NCBI GenBank assembly: GCA_002179805.1
Contig: NAVB01000513.1
Coordinates: forward strand, 1-36,679
DNA: 36,679 nucleotides
Reading direction: 5' to 3'
Origin: Acanthamoeba lenticulata
Lineage: Eukaryota > Discosea > Longamoebia > Acanthamoebidae
Below are positions 1 through 10,368 of the stretch, in pieces (the stretch's first letter is position 1; each line of letters starts with the position of its first letter). Below the pieces are notes generated by a model. That model made no database searches, had not been told where the DNA came from, and worked only from the letters and a program-made list of their open reading frames with translations. Both the position numbers and the translations under genes were made by a program.

Positions 1-640
1 CTTCCACCACGCCGAGCAGAAGCTCTTCCCCATCAACGACTCCCTCGAACAGCGCAACGCCTTCGCCTACACGATCTTCGACGCCCTCGCGCAGCGGCTC
101 TCCGACCACTACCCGTTCTCCCTCGACTTCCACTACACCGAGCAGAAGCCCTTCCCCATCAACGACTCCCTCGAACATCAGAACGCCTTCGCCTACACGA
201 TCTCAGACGCCCACGACCAGCACCACGCCGTCCAATACCCGTTCTCCCTCTCCCTCGACTTCCACCACGCCGAGCAGAAGCTCTTCCCCATCAACGACTC
301 CCTCGAACAGCGCAACGCCTTCGCCTACACGAACTTCGACGCCCTCGCGCAGCGGCTCTCCGACCACTACCCGTTCTCCCTCCCCCTCGACTTCCACCAC
401 GCCGAGCAGAAGCCCTTCCCCATCAACGACTCCCTCGAACAGCAGAACGCCTTCGCCTACACGATCTTCGACGCCCACGACCAGCACCACGCCGTCCAAT
501 ACCCGTTCTCCCTCTCCCTCGACTTCCACCACGCCGAGCAGAAGCCCTTCTGCATCAACGACTCCCTCGATCAGCAACACGCCGACCAATACCCCTACTC
601 GCTCTCCCTCGCCGACCAGAAGTCCTTCTGGCTCTCCCTC
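1..640 (+). repeat. 132-base tandem repeat coding Ser/Thr/Pro spacer
   Basis: Near-identical blocks begin with the same cttccac(c/t)ac run at 1, 127, 259, 391 and 523, so spacing is 126, 132, 132 and 132 bases (42-44 codons). The period is a multiple of three and the reading frame is kept. Units differ by small substitutions and by 6-base TCCCTC insertions. Confidence 0.85.
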
Positions 641-2384
641 ATCGACCATGAGCCCGCCCCCATCGCCGACTCCCTCCATTAGCCGGACGCCCAGCGTTAC
701 GCCAAGCTCGACGCCTTCGCCCTCGACGAGTCCCTCGAGCAGCCTAACGCCTTCTGGCTCGCCCTCGCTCTCGACGAGCAGCGCGCCCAGCACGACCCCG
801 ACGTCGTCCCCTGACCCGTCCCCCTCGCTCACTTCTTCTCCTTCGTCGTCACCGTCCTCCTCGGCCTCACCGTCCTCTTCCGCCACACCATCTTCCTCGA
901 CCACGCCGTCTCCCTCGGCAACGCCGTCTGTCTCAGCCACGCCATCCTCGTCGGCCACGCCGTCTGTCTCAACCACGCCGTCTTCCTCGGCCACGCCGTC
1001 TGTCTCAACCACGCCGTCCTCGTCGGCCACGCCGTCTGTCTCGGCCACGCCGTCTGCCTCAACCACGCCGTCTCCCTCGGCCACACCGTCCTCGTCGGCC
1101 ACGCCGTCCATCTCGGCCACGCCGTCTCCCTCGGCCGCGCCGGCCTTGGACTTGAACGTGCTGCTCTTTGGCTGCGAGGACACCCGCTACGCCTTTGATG
1201 TGGCCAACGGACAGGTCGAGGGTCGGGTTGCCGTCCGCGGCGGCCTCCGCGCGCTCAGCTACAGCATCGGCTCGGGCATCCGGCCTTGTAACGCCAGCGT
1301 GCCCGCCGTCGTCGTGGCCGGCGCCGCCGTCCAATTCCTGGGCGGCCTCCAGTGCGGAACCCTCGTCGTCCAGGATGGCGCCCAGATCGTGGCCCTCCCG
1401 GGCTTTGCCAACTCGAACGGGCTGCGTGTGGTGTCGAGCGTGGCCAAGGCCACTGGGATCGACTTTGTGGCGCAGGAGGCGCGCTTCTCCGAGGCCGCGG
1501 CTCAAATCTGCGCCGCCAACAACGGCGTGGCGGCCGTGGTGTCGCCCTGGCGCGAAATCACCTTTGTCGGCACGACCGAGGCCGAGCAGGTCTTCACGGT
1601 GCTCGCTCAGGACTTACGCGTGGCCTCGTCGGTCCGCTTCAGCTTCCCGCGGCCGGCCGCCGTCCAGAGCGTGGTCGTGTCCGTGCTGGGCGGCGACAGC
1701 GGGCTGACGCTGAGCAACTTTGGGATCAACAACGGCGGCGTATCTGGCGCGCGGATCACCTACGTCGTGTGCTCTGCGCCTCACATCGTCCTGCGCGGCG
1801 TTGGGCTCGAGGGCCACCTCGTGGCGGTCAATTCCCGTGTCACGCTCGAGAACGGCCAAATCAAGGGCAACATTGTCGCGCAGACGCTCCGCGGCTCGGG
1901 CAGCGCTGTTCGCGTGCCGGACATCATCGTGCCCGCACCCTCGGCTTCGCCCTCCAGGTCGCCCTCGTCTCTCCCTTCGCCGTCGGCCTCGCCGCTTCCC
2001 TCGCCTTCAGCCTCGAGCTCGCCGCTCCCTTCGGCTTCGCCGCTTCCGCCGGTGGAGAACAGGTGCGCCCGGATCCAGCTGGAGTTCAAGTCCGCCGTGC
2101 CTTTCGTGGCGGTCTACAACGAGTCGGCCTTTGGCCCGAGCCTTGAGGAGGCGCTCCTCGCCCACTTCGTATGGGCGCAAGTCGACGTCCACGAGTTCCT
2201 GCTCTCGCCGTCGAGTGATCCCGACACTCTGTCGCTGTCGTCGACCGTGTCCTTTGGGGTTGAGGCTGGCAACGGCAAGCCCAACAACGTCCTCGCCGTC
2301 GCTTTGAACAATGCCATTGGTCAAGTGGTCGATGAGGAGCCCAACGCGCCCAGCAGCGCGGCTTGGACCTTCACCCCATGCTAA
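3..2384 (+). CDS. Ser/Thr/Pro-repeat protein with choice-of-anchor A domain, Jonah-lectin-like (5' partial)
   Basis: The frame is open from the window edge to a TAA at 2382-2384, giving at least 793 residues with no start in view. Residues 1 to about 380 are low-complexity Ser/Thr/Pro repeats, a likely O-glycosylated spacer. Residues about 381-640 resemble the choice-of-anchor A (CAA) fold. They begin LDLNVLLFG, include GQVEGRVAVRGG, and end with the family-like GVGLEGHLVAVNSRVTLENG followed by QIKGNIVAQTLRGSG. A second Ser/Pro spacer follows, then a C-terminal module of about 108 residues (residues 686-793) that I do not recognise, ending TFTPC. CAA domains occur in bacterial adhesins and in the Jonah lectins of the Acanthamoeba cyst wall, so I infer a secreted, glycan-binding wall or surface protein. 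The signal peptide, if any, lies off the window. No intron is needed in the visible part. Confidence 0.75.
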   Translation, partial: STTPSRSSSPSTTPSNSATPSPTRSSTPSRSGSPTTTRSPSTSTTPSRSPSPSTTPSNIRTPSPTRSQTPTTSTTPSNTRSPSPSTSTTPSRSSSPSTTPSNSATPSPTRTSTPSRSGSPTTTRSPSPSTSTTPSRSPSPSTTPSNSRTPSPTRSSTPTTSTTPSNTRSPSPSTSTTPSRSPSASTTPSISNTPTNTPTRSPSPTRSPSGSPSSTMSPPPSPTPSISRTPSVTPSSTPSPSTSPSSSLTPSGSPSLSTSSAPSTTPTSSPDPSPSLTSSPSSSPSSSASPSSSATPSSSTTPSPSATPSVSATPSSSATPSVSTTPSSSATPSVSTTPSSSATPSVSATPSASTTPSPSATPSSSATPSISATPSPSAAPALDLNVLLFGCEDTRYAFDVANGQVEGRVAVRGGLRALSYSIGSGIRPCNASVPAVVVAGAAVQFLGGLQCGTLVVQDGAQIVALPGFANSNGLRVVSSVAKATGIDFVAQEARFSEAAAQICAANNGVAAVVSPWREITFVGTTEAEQVFTVLAQDLRVASSVRFSFPRPAAVQSVVVSVLGGDSGLTLSNFGINNGGVSGARITYVVCSAPHIVLRGVGLEGHLVAVNSRVTLENGQIKGNIVAQTLRGSGSAVRVPDIIVPAPSASPSRSPSSLPSPSASPLPSPSASSSPLPSASPLPPVENRCARIQLEFKSAVPFVAVYNESAFGPSLEEALLAHFVWAQVDVHEFLLSPSSDPDTLSLSSTVSFGVEAGNGKPNNVLAVALNNAIGQVVDEEPNAPSSAAWTFTPC
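840..1140 (+). repeat. Short-period Ser/Thr/Pro minisatellite
   Basis: Short imperfect units coding ATPSVS, TTPSSS and ATPSAS alternate through this stretch just before the choice-of-anchor A domain. They are shorter and more degenerate than the 132-base units upstream and stay in frame. Confidence 0.75.
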
Positions 2385-2418
2385 CTGCTCCAACAGGTCG
2401 AGTACAAGAAAAATCATA

Positions 2419-2424
2419 AATAAA
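2419..2424 (+). terminator. Putative polyadenylation signal AATAAA
   Basis: AATAAA lies about 35 bases after the stop of the choice-of-anchor A gene, in the 86-base convergent gap before the oxidoreductase stop. It is a motif match only. Confidence 0.4.
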
Positions 2425-2470
2425 CAAAAAAAGATCAATTTGAACAAGTTGTTTCTCTTGTGCAGAGTCC

Positions 2471-4218
2471 TCACAGGCCGGCAGGCAGGATGTTGAAGTT
2501 GTTGGTGAAAAAGTTCTGGGGGTCCCAAGTGGTCTTGATCTGCCTGAGCCTGGGCAAATTGTCCCCGTAGGCACGTTCGACGATGCCCGCCTGATTGGGA
2601 CTGAGCCAATTGATGTACACGTCCGGTGTGGCTCCGGGCAGTGCGTTGAGGGCAGTCTGAGCATTGTCGAGAATTGTCGTCAGCGCAGTCGTGTTGGTCG
2701 TCGGATCGTAGTACATCGCGTTGATGAACCAGTCCCATACGATGCTACGGCCAGGGAAGGCCGTGGCGTTGGCAGCCACATTGCTCATCACGCCACCCCA
2801 CAAGTTGAGCGCTGTTCGCGGACGGGACGAGGTTAGGAAGTGAAGCAAGACATGAAGGCTTGGGGCTTCTAATCATGAAGTACCAGAGGGATAGTTGGAG
2901 CGAGGGACGTTGAGCCACTGCTGGTACATTGCGTTGAAGAACTCGTCCGTGCCAAGCGAGTTGGAGCCAGCCCGGGCGAAACCCTTCATGCCGGGGACGA
3001 AGCCGTCGATGGTTCCCTTGTTGTAGAGCTGCTGGTCGTAATAAGTCCTCACACCCATGTTCTTGTCGATGTAGTCTAATGAGGGGATATGAAGGTGGTA
3101 AGCAACAACCTCGTTTGATGTCCAAGCGAAGGACACGAACTAGCGATCGAGTAGAGCGAGTCGTAGAAGGCCGCCTTCTGGTCTGTCGTGAGGTCAGAGC
3201 CCCACAAGGCGGTCTCAACAGTCACAATACGTCCGCCCGAGAAGGCGGCGTTGAAACCCAGCACGGCTCGGGCGTGGAGGTTGGGCTCAGAGGCTCGGTC
3301 GGCGATCCACCGAGCGACGGCCGGGAAGCTGCTGGCAAGGAAGCGCACAGTTCCGCCGTAGAACGAGCTCACATTAAAGGTATTGACCACGAATGACACG
3401 GCCACGCCATAGTTGGGCAGAGCGCCGCGCACGGCCCAGAAGAGGTCACTGTTGACGGAAGCGTTGGCGGTAACAAGCCTGCCGTCGGCGGTGACGAGGT
3501 CAACTGAGATCAAGTTGTCGATGGCTAAACCGTGCTGACGGGACATCGCGCCATAGCCGCCATGGCCAAGGTAACCAGCGCCCACGGTGTAGCAGCTACC
3601 GCATACGACGGCCATGTTCTGTGGCTTGGTGGCTGAATCAAGATCTCCACAACGAGCACCAGCCTGGAAGCGAACGGTCTGGTCGAAGACCTACAAGAGA
3701 AGCACGTTCAGGTCTTTTTTTTTTTTTTTTTTTGATGTACAGCAAGTGCTTTTCTTCTGGATGCGTACCTCAACGCGCTTCAAGAGAGAGAGATCAAGCA
3801 GAAGACCTCGTCGAGGCACGGCAAGGCCGTCCCAGCCATGGGAACCGCCCTTGACGCCAAAGTCCATCCTCTGTTGGCGAGCAAAGTTGACAGTCTTGAC
3901 AACATCCTCGACCTCGGCAGCCTTGACAATGAGCACAGGGATCTCGACGCCACGAGAAGCGGCGCTGAAAAGACGCGTGTAGACGTCGTCATAGCCTGAC
4001 GTCGCGGGTGTGTAGACCGACGCGTTGGTGCTCAAGCTGCTCATAAAGGCTTCCAGCGGGTCTACGTGTACTGGGCAAGGAGTCGAGGACGGGCACGAAG
4101 AGGCCGCCGGAGGATTGGGGATCATGCCCTTGAAGTTGAAGTTTACGTTGGTAGCCTTCGAGGAGGCCACATAGAGGCTCACCAGGAGAACAAGAGCGAC
4201 CAGGAGGCGGGAACACAT
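2471..4218 (-). CDS. Berberine-bridge-enzyme-like FAD-linked oxidoreductase
   Basis: Exons are 4218-3769, 3690-3141, 3075-2884 and 2811-2471, giving 510 residues. ATG 4218 is chosen over an in-frame Met 26 codons upstream because it starts a signal peptide (MCSRLLVALVLLVSLYVA). The FAD-binding type 4 region contains GGSHGWDG, with His127 at the family's 8-alpha-histidyl FAD position, and CGSCYTVG, with Cys183 at the second, cysteinyl attachment position. This fits a bicovalent flavin. The C-terminal BBE domain shows LNLWGGVMSNVAANATAFPG and ends WDPQNFFTNNFNILPAGL, both typical. The family oxidises sugars, alcohols or alkaloids; the substrate here is unknown. Secretion is inferred from the leader. 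It is convergent with the gene upstream. Introns are 64-78 bases, and intron 1 holds a long A tract on the coding strand. Confidence 0.85.
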
Positions 4219-4382
4219 GGCCCAACAGCTGAGAGAGGAACAGAGAGGGCTGTTCGTTGGGCTTGGTCTTCTTGGCTTCTTCAAATTTTTGGCCAAAAAA
4301 GGTCTTGTCTTCCGGGATAAGATTGACCAAATCTGGGCAATCGTTGCGTTGTAGCTGGTGTGGCTGTTGAACAGAAAGGATT

Positions 4383-6062
4383 CTATTCACCCTTGGTGGA
4401 TAGGAGGGTGAAAATGCCCTCGTTTTTACACAGCTTAAAGATCACTGGGCGCGTTTGTGGTGGTGGCATCCGTGTTTTGTTGCGGCCGAGCAGCTTCCAT
4501 GGCTTGCCCTTGAGCTGGTGGAAGTGGACCAGCGCAGTCTGGCTTGGACGAGTCCTGACACATGTCTGGGTGAAGGCTTGTCCATCCTCATACTTGATGC
4601 GGCACACATGCGACCGATTCAGCAGCGCATGACACATTCTGTATATCTGTGGAAGCCAGGTCACATTGCATCGTTCCGGGTTTTGGAGCGGTAAGGGCTG
4701 CCAGGAAGATGGACTCTGAAAGGGCTCTGTTGAGTCAAGCGGTGCAGACAACATCACCTGTGGTGAACTGCTGCTGCTGCTATTCGGGTTGGCGTAGTGG
4801 TTGACGATGGCCTGTTCGAACGCCAGCGTTGCCTCATTGGGTTCATGACCATTCCTGTACTGCGCAACTCGATTATTATGCACTACTGGAGCAGCACCAG
4901 CAGCAGGAGGGCTGAGAACCTGAGTGTGACCAAACTGCCGTTGATCCAGTACCAGGTGCTCGAGGGCTCCTCTTGCTTGCGTGTGTACAGCACCTTCATG
5001 TTTGCCTTTCGTAGAATGTTGAAACTGTAGCAGCCTTCATCGACGTGGCTTCTCGGCACGTTCTGTTCACCAGCCAGCTGCTCGCACAAAGTCCACAGGA
5101 GGTTGTGTCGCCGCGTGTTCTTCAGTATTGTCAGCTGGCCCCTCAGGTACAACGCTTCTACTCGGCCCTCGTCAAAGGTGACAATGTCGTAGTCACGCAG
5201 CTCCTGGGCGTCAATCCAACTGTTGAGATCGCCCCAGACCTGGTCGTAGTCGAGGAATGCCCAGTGGGTGTAGTCGGCAAGGTAGTCTTCAAACGCCAAG
5301 CCCACCATGCCCTTGAGCTGCGCAATCACCTTCCCTTTCACCTCGTGGGCTTGAGATCTGGACACCACATGCCGTTTGTCATGATCAATGTCATCTGGCC
5401 CAGATCAACTCTTGAACGTACTGATACAACACGGCGAGGTCCGAGTTGTTTGTGGCTGCAATGGCCTTCTCACAAAAGAGGCGCAAGATGCCGCCCTTAG
5501 GCAAGGAGACAAGCCTCAGGGAGCCGTTGGCAGCGAACATGGCAGGCCAGTCCCGCCGCCAGTACTGAAAGTGTTCCAGACTGTCGTCCTCATGGAACAC
5601 GAGCCAGTCGATCTCCACCTGGCTGTCGGGAGACGCACGAGTTCCTGCAAGAGCGGTGAAGGCCCAGTAGGGGAACCAGTCTGCAATGGACCAACAACCA
5701 AATAGATTGAGATCAAGTTGTGGATGGGCTGGGGCTGGTAGCAATGGCAAAGGGTGTACCCTCCGGCGTGCCAATGATGGGCAACACCATCGCCAGCTTG
5801 ACCGTGTCCTTTGCTTTGGCGGTTGGCCGCTCAGGCTCCGCATGTGCATGCGTGGCGGGTGAAGCGGAGGCAGAGGGCTCGTCCTGGTCTGTGCGAACGC
5901 TCCTTTGAGTTGTGGCGCACACAGGAACACAAAGGTGTACACACCTCTTTCAGGGTCAAGCAGAGGCAGCACAGACGGGCAGGTCAACCAAAGCACGCCC
6001 AAGCCCACAAGTGTCACCAAGATCAACGAGAGGCGCAAAGGGCTCCGCATGCAGTGCTTCAT
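4383..6062 (-). CDS. DUF6625-like putative glycosyltransferase, type II membrane
   Basis: Exons are 6062-5945, 5888-5760, 5680-5422, 5357-4920 and 4854-4383, giving 471 residues. A short basic start (MKHCMRSPLR) is followed by one hydrophobic segment (LSLILVTLVGLGVLWL), the layout of a Golgi type II protein. The lumenal part has VKLAMVLPIIG, then DWFPYWAF, VEIDWLVFHED, YLADYTHWAFLDYDQVWGDL and YDIVTFDEGR. This order and spacing match DUF6625 proteins, which are suspected glycosyltransferases; the acidic FLDYD stretch sits where a metal/nucleotide-sugar site would be expected. A later ALVHFHQLKGKPWK also fits. The acceptor and donor sugars are unknown. The last intron (4855-4919) is the least certain; an alternative at 4860-4930 keeps frame too. 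It lies tandem with the ArfGAP gene, 165 bases downstream of it. Confidence 0.7.
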
Positions 6063-6227
6063 CCGATGTTGTACTGCAGTTTCAATGACTCTGTCCTAAA
6101 AAAGAAAAGTGGAAACTGGAAACAGTTCGTATTGCGTTGTAATGGCGTGCTCACCAAGGCTCTCCCAAGAAAAACTTCACACATGAGGTGGACCTAAACA
6201 AAACATCGCGGTCGGCGTCTGCTCTCT

Positions 6228-9200
6228 TCAGGCCTCAAAGTCGGTAAAGGGCACGCGTGCGATGTCGCGCTCGCGCTCCTTCTCTTTCTCCTTCCTCTCT
6301 TCGAGCGGCTCCAGCAGACTCTTCCACGAATGCAACTCGACGTTCCTCTTCTTCCGTTCCTCCTTGGACTCGCCCTTGTTCCCGCCCTCGTAGTGCTGCG
6401 CTGCATGGCCGCCGCCACCGCCCGCAGCCCCCGTCGGCGCCGCCGCGGCCGCGGCCGCCGCGTTGGTCTTGTCCTCGAGGGGCTGCAGGAGGTCGTACCA
6501 GGCCTCGAGCTTCTCCTTCTCCTTCTTTTTCTTCTTCTTTTTCTCCTCCTTTTCTCGCTCCTTGTCCTTGTCTGTTGTTCCGTCGGTTGTCGTCGTCGTC
6601 GTCGGCGGCGTGACGATGACGACGGTGGTCGTGGAGGCGTCGACGAAGGCGCCTCGCGCCTTCTTCTCCTTCTCCTTCTCCGACTTTTTCTCGGCCTTTT
6701 TCTCCTTCTTGTGTTCGCGCTTCCGCTCCTTGTCCTTGTCGCCGGACTCGAGCGACGGCGCCGCCGACGCGCCGACGACGACGACGGCCATGGGCTGGAT
6801 GAGGCCGCTCTCGTCCGTCACCGGCGGGCCGTCGGGCGCCCCAGCGACGACGATGGCGTTGACGTTGCTCGCCAGCCGCCCGTTGCTGCTGGTCGGACGG
6901 CTGCGCACCTTGGTGCCCGTCTTGTTGTTGGCCACCGCCACGGCGGCCAGCCCCGCGCCCTCGTCCCGCTGCTGCTGCTGCTCGCCGGTGACGGCAGAGC
7001 TCTGCTGGTGCTCGCCGACGTCGGCGGCGGCCTCGGCGTGAGACGAGGAGGCAGACTTGGCCATCCGCCGCTCCTTCTCCTCGAGCTTCTTCTTCTCCTT
7101 CTTCTTCTGCTTGGCCTCGTCAATCATGCGGCGGCGCTCGTCCTCCTGCCGCTTGCGCACGTCCTCGCCCCACTCGCGCTCGAGGCTCTCCCAGACGATG
7201 CCGGCCACGCCGCCCGGGCCCTCGTCCTCGTCCTCGTCCGCCGCGCGGGCCTTCTTTTCCTTCTCCTTTTCCTCGGCCTTTTTCTGCTTTTCCTTCTCCT
7301 TCTTGCGCTTCTTGGCCTCGGCCAGCATGCGCTTGCGCTCCTCCTGCTGCACGCGCCGCAGGCTCTCGTCGCCGACGCCCCACTCGGTCTCCAGCGTGCG
7401 CCACAGCTCGAGCTCCTCCTGCACCTTGCGGCTGTGGCCCGCGTTGCGCACCAGCAGCGGCGACCCGCCGCCGCCGTCCAGCGCGGCGTACTTGGTCACT
7501 CGCCGCAGCCGCCGGCGCGCGTCGTCGTCGTCTCCGTCATCCTCGTCGTCGTCGGCGCCGGCCGTGATGCTGTCGCCGGCGCGATAGACTCGGAACGAGA
7601 TGCTGCGGTCGGCCGAGCGCGTACGCCGGTGGCCGCTGCGCGCTGCGGTCGAGCTGGCCGACGCCAGCCGCGACTTGCGCCCGCTGCTGCCGCTGGAAGA
7701 GGACGTGGAGGAGGAGGAGGAGGTTGAGGAGGCGGATGACGTCAGCAGCAGATCGGCCGAGTCGGCTCTGCCGCCGACGCTGCGGACAAAGGGCGAGCTG
7801 GGCGCCGAGACTGGCGAGGTCGGGCTCGACGCCGATCCGAGCCGCGTCAGGTGCACCGGCAGCGCGAGGTGGTGCGTCGACGACGACGACGACGTCGAGG
7901 GCGACGCGGTGCCAGAGGCCTTGCGCCTGACCCCGCTGCTGCCGGTGTTGCTCCGCGGCTTCTTGGGCGTCTTTGTCTTGGGAGGCTCCTGAGGTGGCTT
8001 GTTGTCCTTGTCCTTGTCCTTGTCTTTGCTGTGGCTCCGCCCGCTGCCCTCGCGGCTCTTGGTCTTGCCACGCCGGTGGCCGCCGATCCCGCCAATCACG
8101 CCGCCGCTGGCATCCCCGCGCCGCGCGCCGTCCTCCGGGTCGGCCACGACGTCGTCCTCGTCGCGCTCCAGCAGAAGGCGCAGCGACTGCGGCGAGTCAA
8201 AGGAGTGCGAGCGCTCCCGCACGAGCTCGCCGCCGCTGCCGCCGCCGCCGCCGCGAAGGGCGTCGTCCTGCTCCTCGGGCTCGTCGGCGCCGACCGCCTC
8301 GCCGTCAGGGTCAGCGGAGCGCCGGAGGATGAAGGGGCTGCCCGCGCTGCCGCCGCTGGAGCTGCTGGTGCTCCGCTGCGTGCGCTTCTTGCCGCGGCGC
8401 CGAAAGGCCGCAAGCGATGACGACACGGCGCTGGCGAGGCCGATGGCGGGCGACGACGAGCCGCTGCGTGACGTTGAGGTCGTTGTCGTCGTCGTTGTTG
8501 GCTCGTCGCTGGCAAGGAGGAGGGCGTCGTCGTCACCGCCTCCGCCGGGATCGCTTCCGTCGCCGCTTAGGAAGTCGACCTCGAGCGTGAGCGCCTTCTT
8601 GCGCATCGCCGCCGGCCGCGTCGGCTTGCTGCCGCCGCTCTCGCCCGATGCCGCCTTGCCCGTGTTGGGCGACGTAGTCTCGGGGTGGCCGCCGCCAGCA
8701 GCGGGCGACGTCGCGTGGGCGCTGCTGGGGTCCTTGAACGCGTGGTGGCAGTACTTGGCCCTGATCCACGCATCCAGCACACTTGACATCGCCAAAGAAT
8801 AAAAATTGTCAAAAGAAAATGAAAAAAGAATAATGAAAAAAGACCAATATTTTTAATGAATAAATAAACTAAAAAGAAAACGCACGTGGCAGAAGAAGTA
8901 GGAGTGGGTTTGGAGAAGCCTGGAGGGATGTAGGCCTCGAAGACGCTGTTGACGAGGGCGTTCCCGCGTGATTCCACCATCTGGTCACCATATGACATAT
9001 AGGAAGGGGGAGATGACGTGAGTGGGCAGTTCAGCACACAGGCCGTGATGTCTTGTGTGTTGAGAGGAGCGGCGGCGCACCTCAAGCTGCTCTTCGTTCC
9101 AGAGGTCGAGTTCGAGCGATCGCACGCGGGTCACCTGAACCCCCAGCGAGCGGTGCGCGCCTGTTTCGCCAACAACAAAAAAGACGAGGAAAAAAGACGA

Positions 9201-9531
9201 GGAAAAATGAAAAGTGAAAAACGAAGACGAAGAAGAGAGGGGGGGGGGGAAGAAGGAAGCAGTACCAGAGCAGCGTATGCAGATGACGACGCCCAACGAA
9301 AGGGATACCCAACGGGGAGCTTTGTTTTTCAATGGAACGTGATTTTACAAGGGTAACCGATGAGTATGCAGATTTGAGGCTGAAGGGCAGTCGCCTTCAC
9401 CGCCAGGAAAGATGTCACAAGGTACAGATTGCGCGCGTACCATCAGCGTTGCAATCAGCGCATCGATCGTTGGCCGCGCAGATGGCTTTCAGTCGCTGTA
9501 AGACGCTCTCAGGCGTCTCAGCGCACAGCAT
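6228..9531 (-). CDS. ArfGAP-domain protein with long charged, repeat-bearing tail
   Basis: Exons are 9531-9441, 9319-9266, 9160-9081, 8980-8886 and 8781-6228, giving 957 residues. The first 130 residues are a full ArfGAP domain: zinc finger C24-x2-C27-x16-C44-x2-C47 (NDRCADCNADAPRW, then GVVICIRCSG), the catalytic arginine R52 in AHRSLG, then TRVRSLELDLW and WIRAKYCHHAF. It should stimulate GTP hydrolysis on Arf GTPases at Golgi or endosomal membranes. All four introns fall in or just after this domain. The remaining 850 residues sit in one large exon: Ser-rich, basic and acidic stretches, Lys/Glu coiled-coil-like runs, and two pairs of Trp repeats (WRTLETEWG and WESLEREWG; WYDLLQPLE and WKSLLEPLE). 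I know no ArfGAP subfamily with this tail. An upstream in-frame extension past 9531 is open, but AT-rich. Confidence 0.85.
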
Positions 9532-9684
9532 CCTCCTTCCCAAGTGGATCGATTCGCAAGGCCAGCGGTTGTCTGGGGAAGAACGTCGTCGCCCCTTCTC
9601 TGTCGAGCTTATTTCGTGGATGCACGTGTGAGCAGCAGCAACCGTGTGCGATGTGTCGCTTTTTATTTTGCTATTTTCATTATC

Positions 9685-10368
9685 TTATTTTTTATTTTTT
9701 TCAAGGACAAGGAGGAAGGACGAAAAGGTGAGCAAGAGGAGACAGAACAAGAAGACGACACCGCTCAACGAGATGCTGTCTATGCCAGAGGTAAGGAGAA
9801 TGTGTGGGAGGGAAGAGGAGCAGATGGCCGACGAGAGGAAGAGAAGAGTCGAAGAAGGTCGCAAACCACTACCGCTCGAGGACGGCGAGTCGCCCTCGCT
9901 CGAGCTGGAGTTGCTACAGATGTTCGAGTTTGGGGAGAGGACGGTCAGGTAGGCCGAGCACTGCGTCACATTCCCGCTATCGAGGGTGACGTTGAAGGTC
10001 ACTTGGTGAGCGCCCACAGATACTCGCGTCCTGGGCGATGGAGACTACAAGACAAACCTGTCAACCACTACAAGACCGCACGGCACGTGAGAGAACGGGA
10101 GCGTACTTGACTCGCGGTGGCGCTGGCGCAGCCGGAGGTGTTCACAGAGTGGGTCATGTCGGGCATGGCTGCTGTGCAGTCAAAGTCGGCCAGGCGGAAG
10201 ACCGAAGGGGCACAGCCCTTAAGCGAGCACTCGGCTGGAGCACCACAGCACAAGACGACAAGGCAATGCTCAGTAAGGGACTCCGAAGGTGGGAGACGTG
10301 CACGTTGGCGTACCTCGAACGGTGCAAGTCAGGCTGGCCAGAAGGACCACAACCAACCACATCTTCAT
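9685..10368 (-). CDS. Small secreted HYR-like single-pass membrane protein
   Basis: Exons are 10368-10314, 10234-10107, 10044-9867 and 9779-9685, giving 151 residues. The start MKMWLVVVLLASLTCTVRA is a clear signal peptide with cleavage before ECS. The ectodomain has paired cysteines (ECSLKGC, FDCTAAM, TSGCASATAS) and then VSVGAHQVTFNVTLDSGN followed by VTQCSAYLTVL. This resembles a HYR (hyalin repeat) domain, whose C-terminal half usually reads like VGTTTVTYTATDASGN followed by a Cys strand. A Ser/Gly linker and a hydrophobic segment (VVFLFCLLLLTFSSFLLVL) end with a basic tail EKNKK, so it is type I membrane or possibly GPI-anchored. Exon junctions restore Ala and Asp codons in phase. The ligand is unknown. 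It lies 153 bases upstream of the ArfGAP start, same strand. Confidence 0.65.

Noticed and set aside
1..640. CRISPR-like array
   Set aside because: The repeats are long, contiguous, coding and without spacers, in a eukaryotic gene.
203..1183. 326-residue minus-strand Gly/Glu/Val-rich open frame
   Set aside because: Mirror of the tandem Ser/Thr/Pro repeat; periodic composition comes from the repeat, and the plus frame runs into a recognisable domain.
6330..7727. 465-residue plus-strand open frame opposite the ArfGAP tail
   Set aside because: Leu/Val-rich composition with no domain; it is the complement of GC-rich, low-complexity coding sequence whose ArfGAP reading is well supported.
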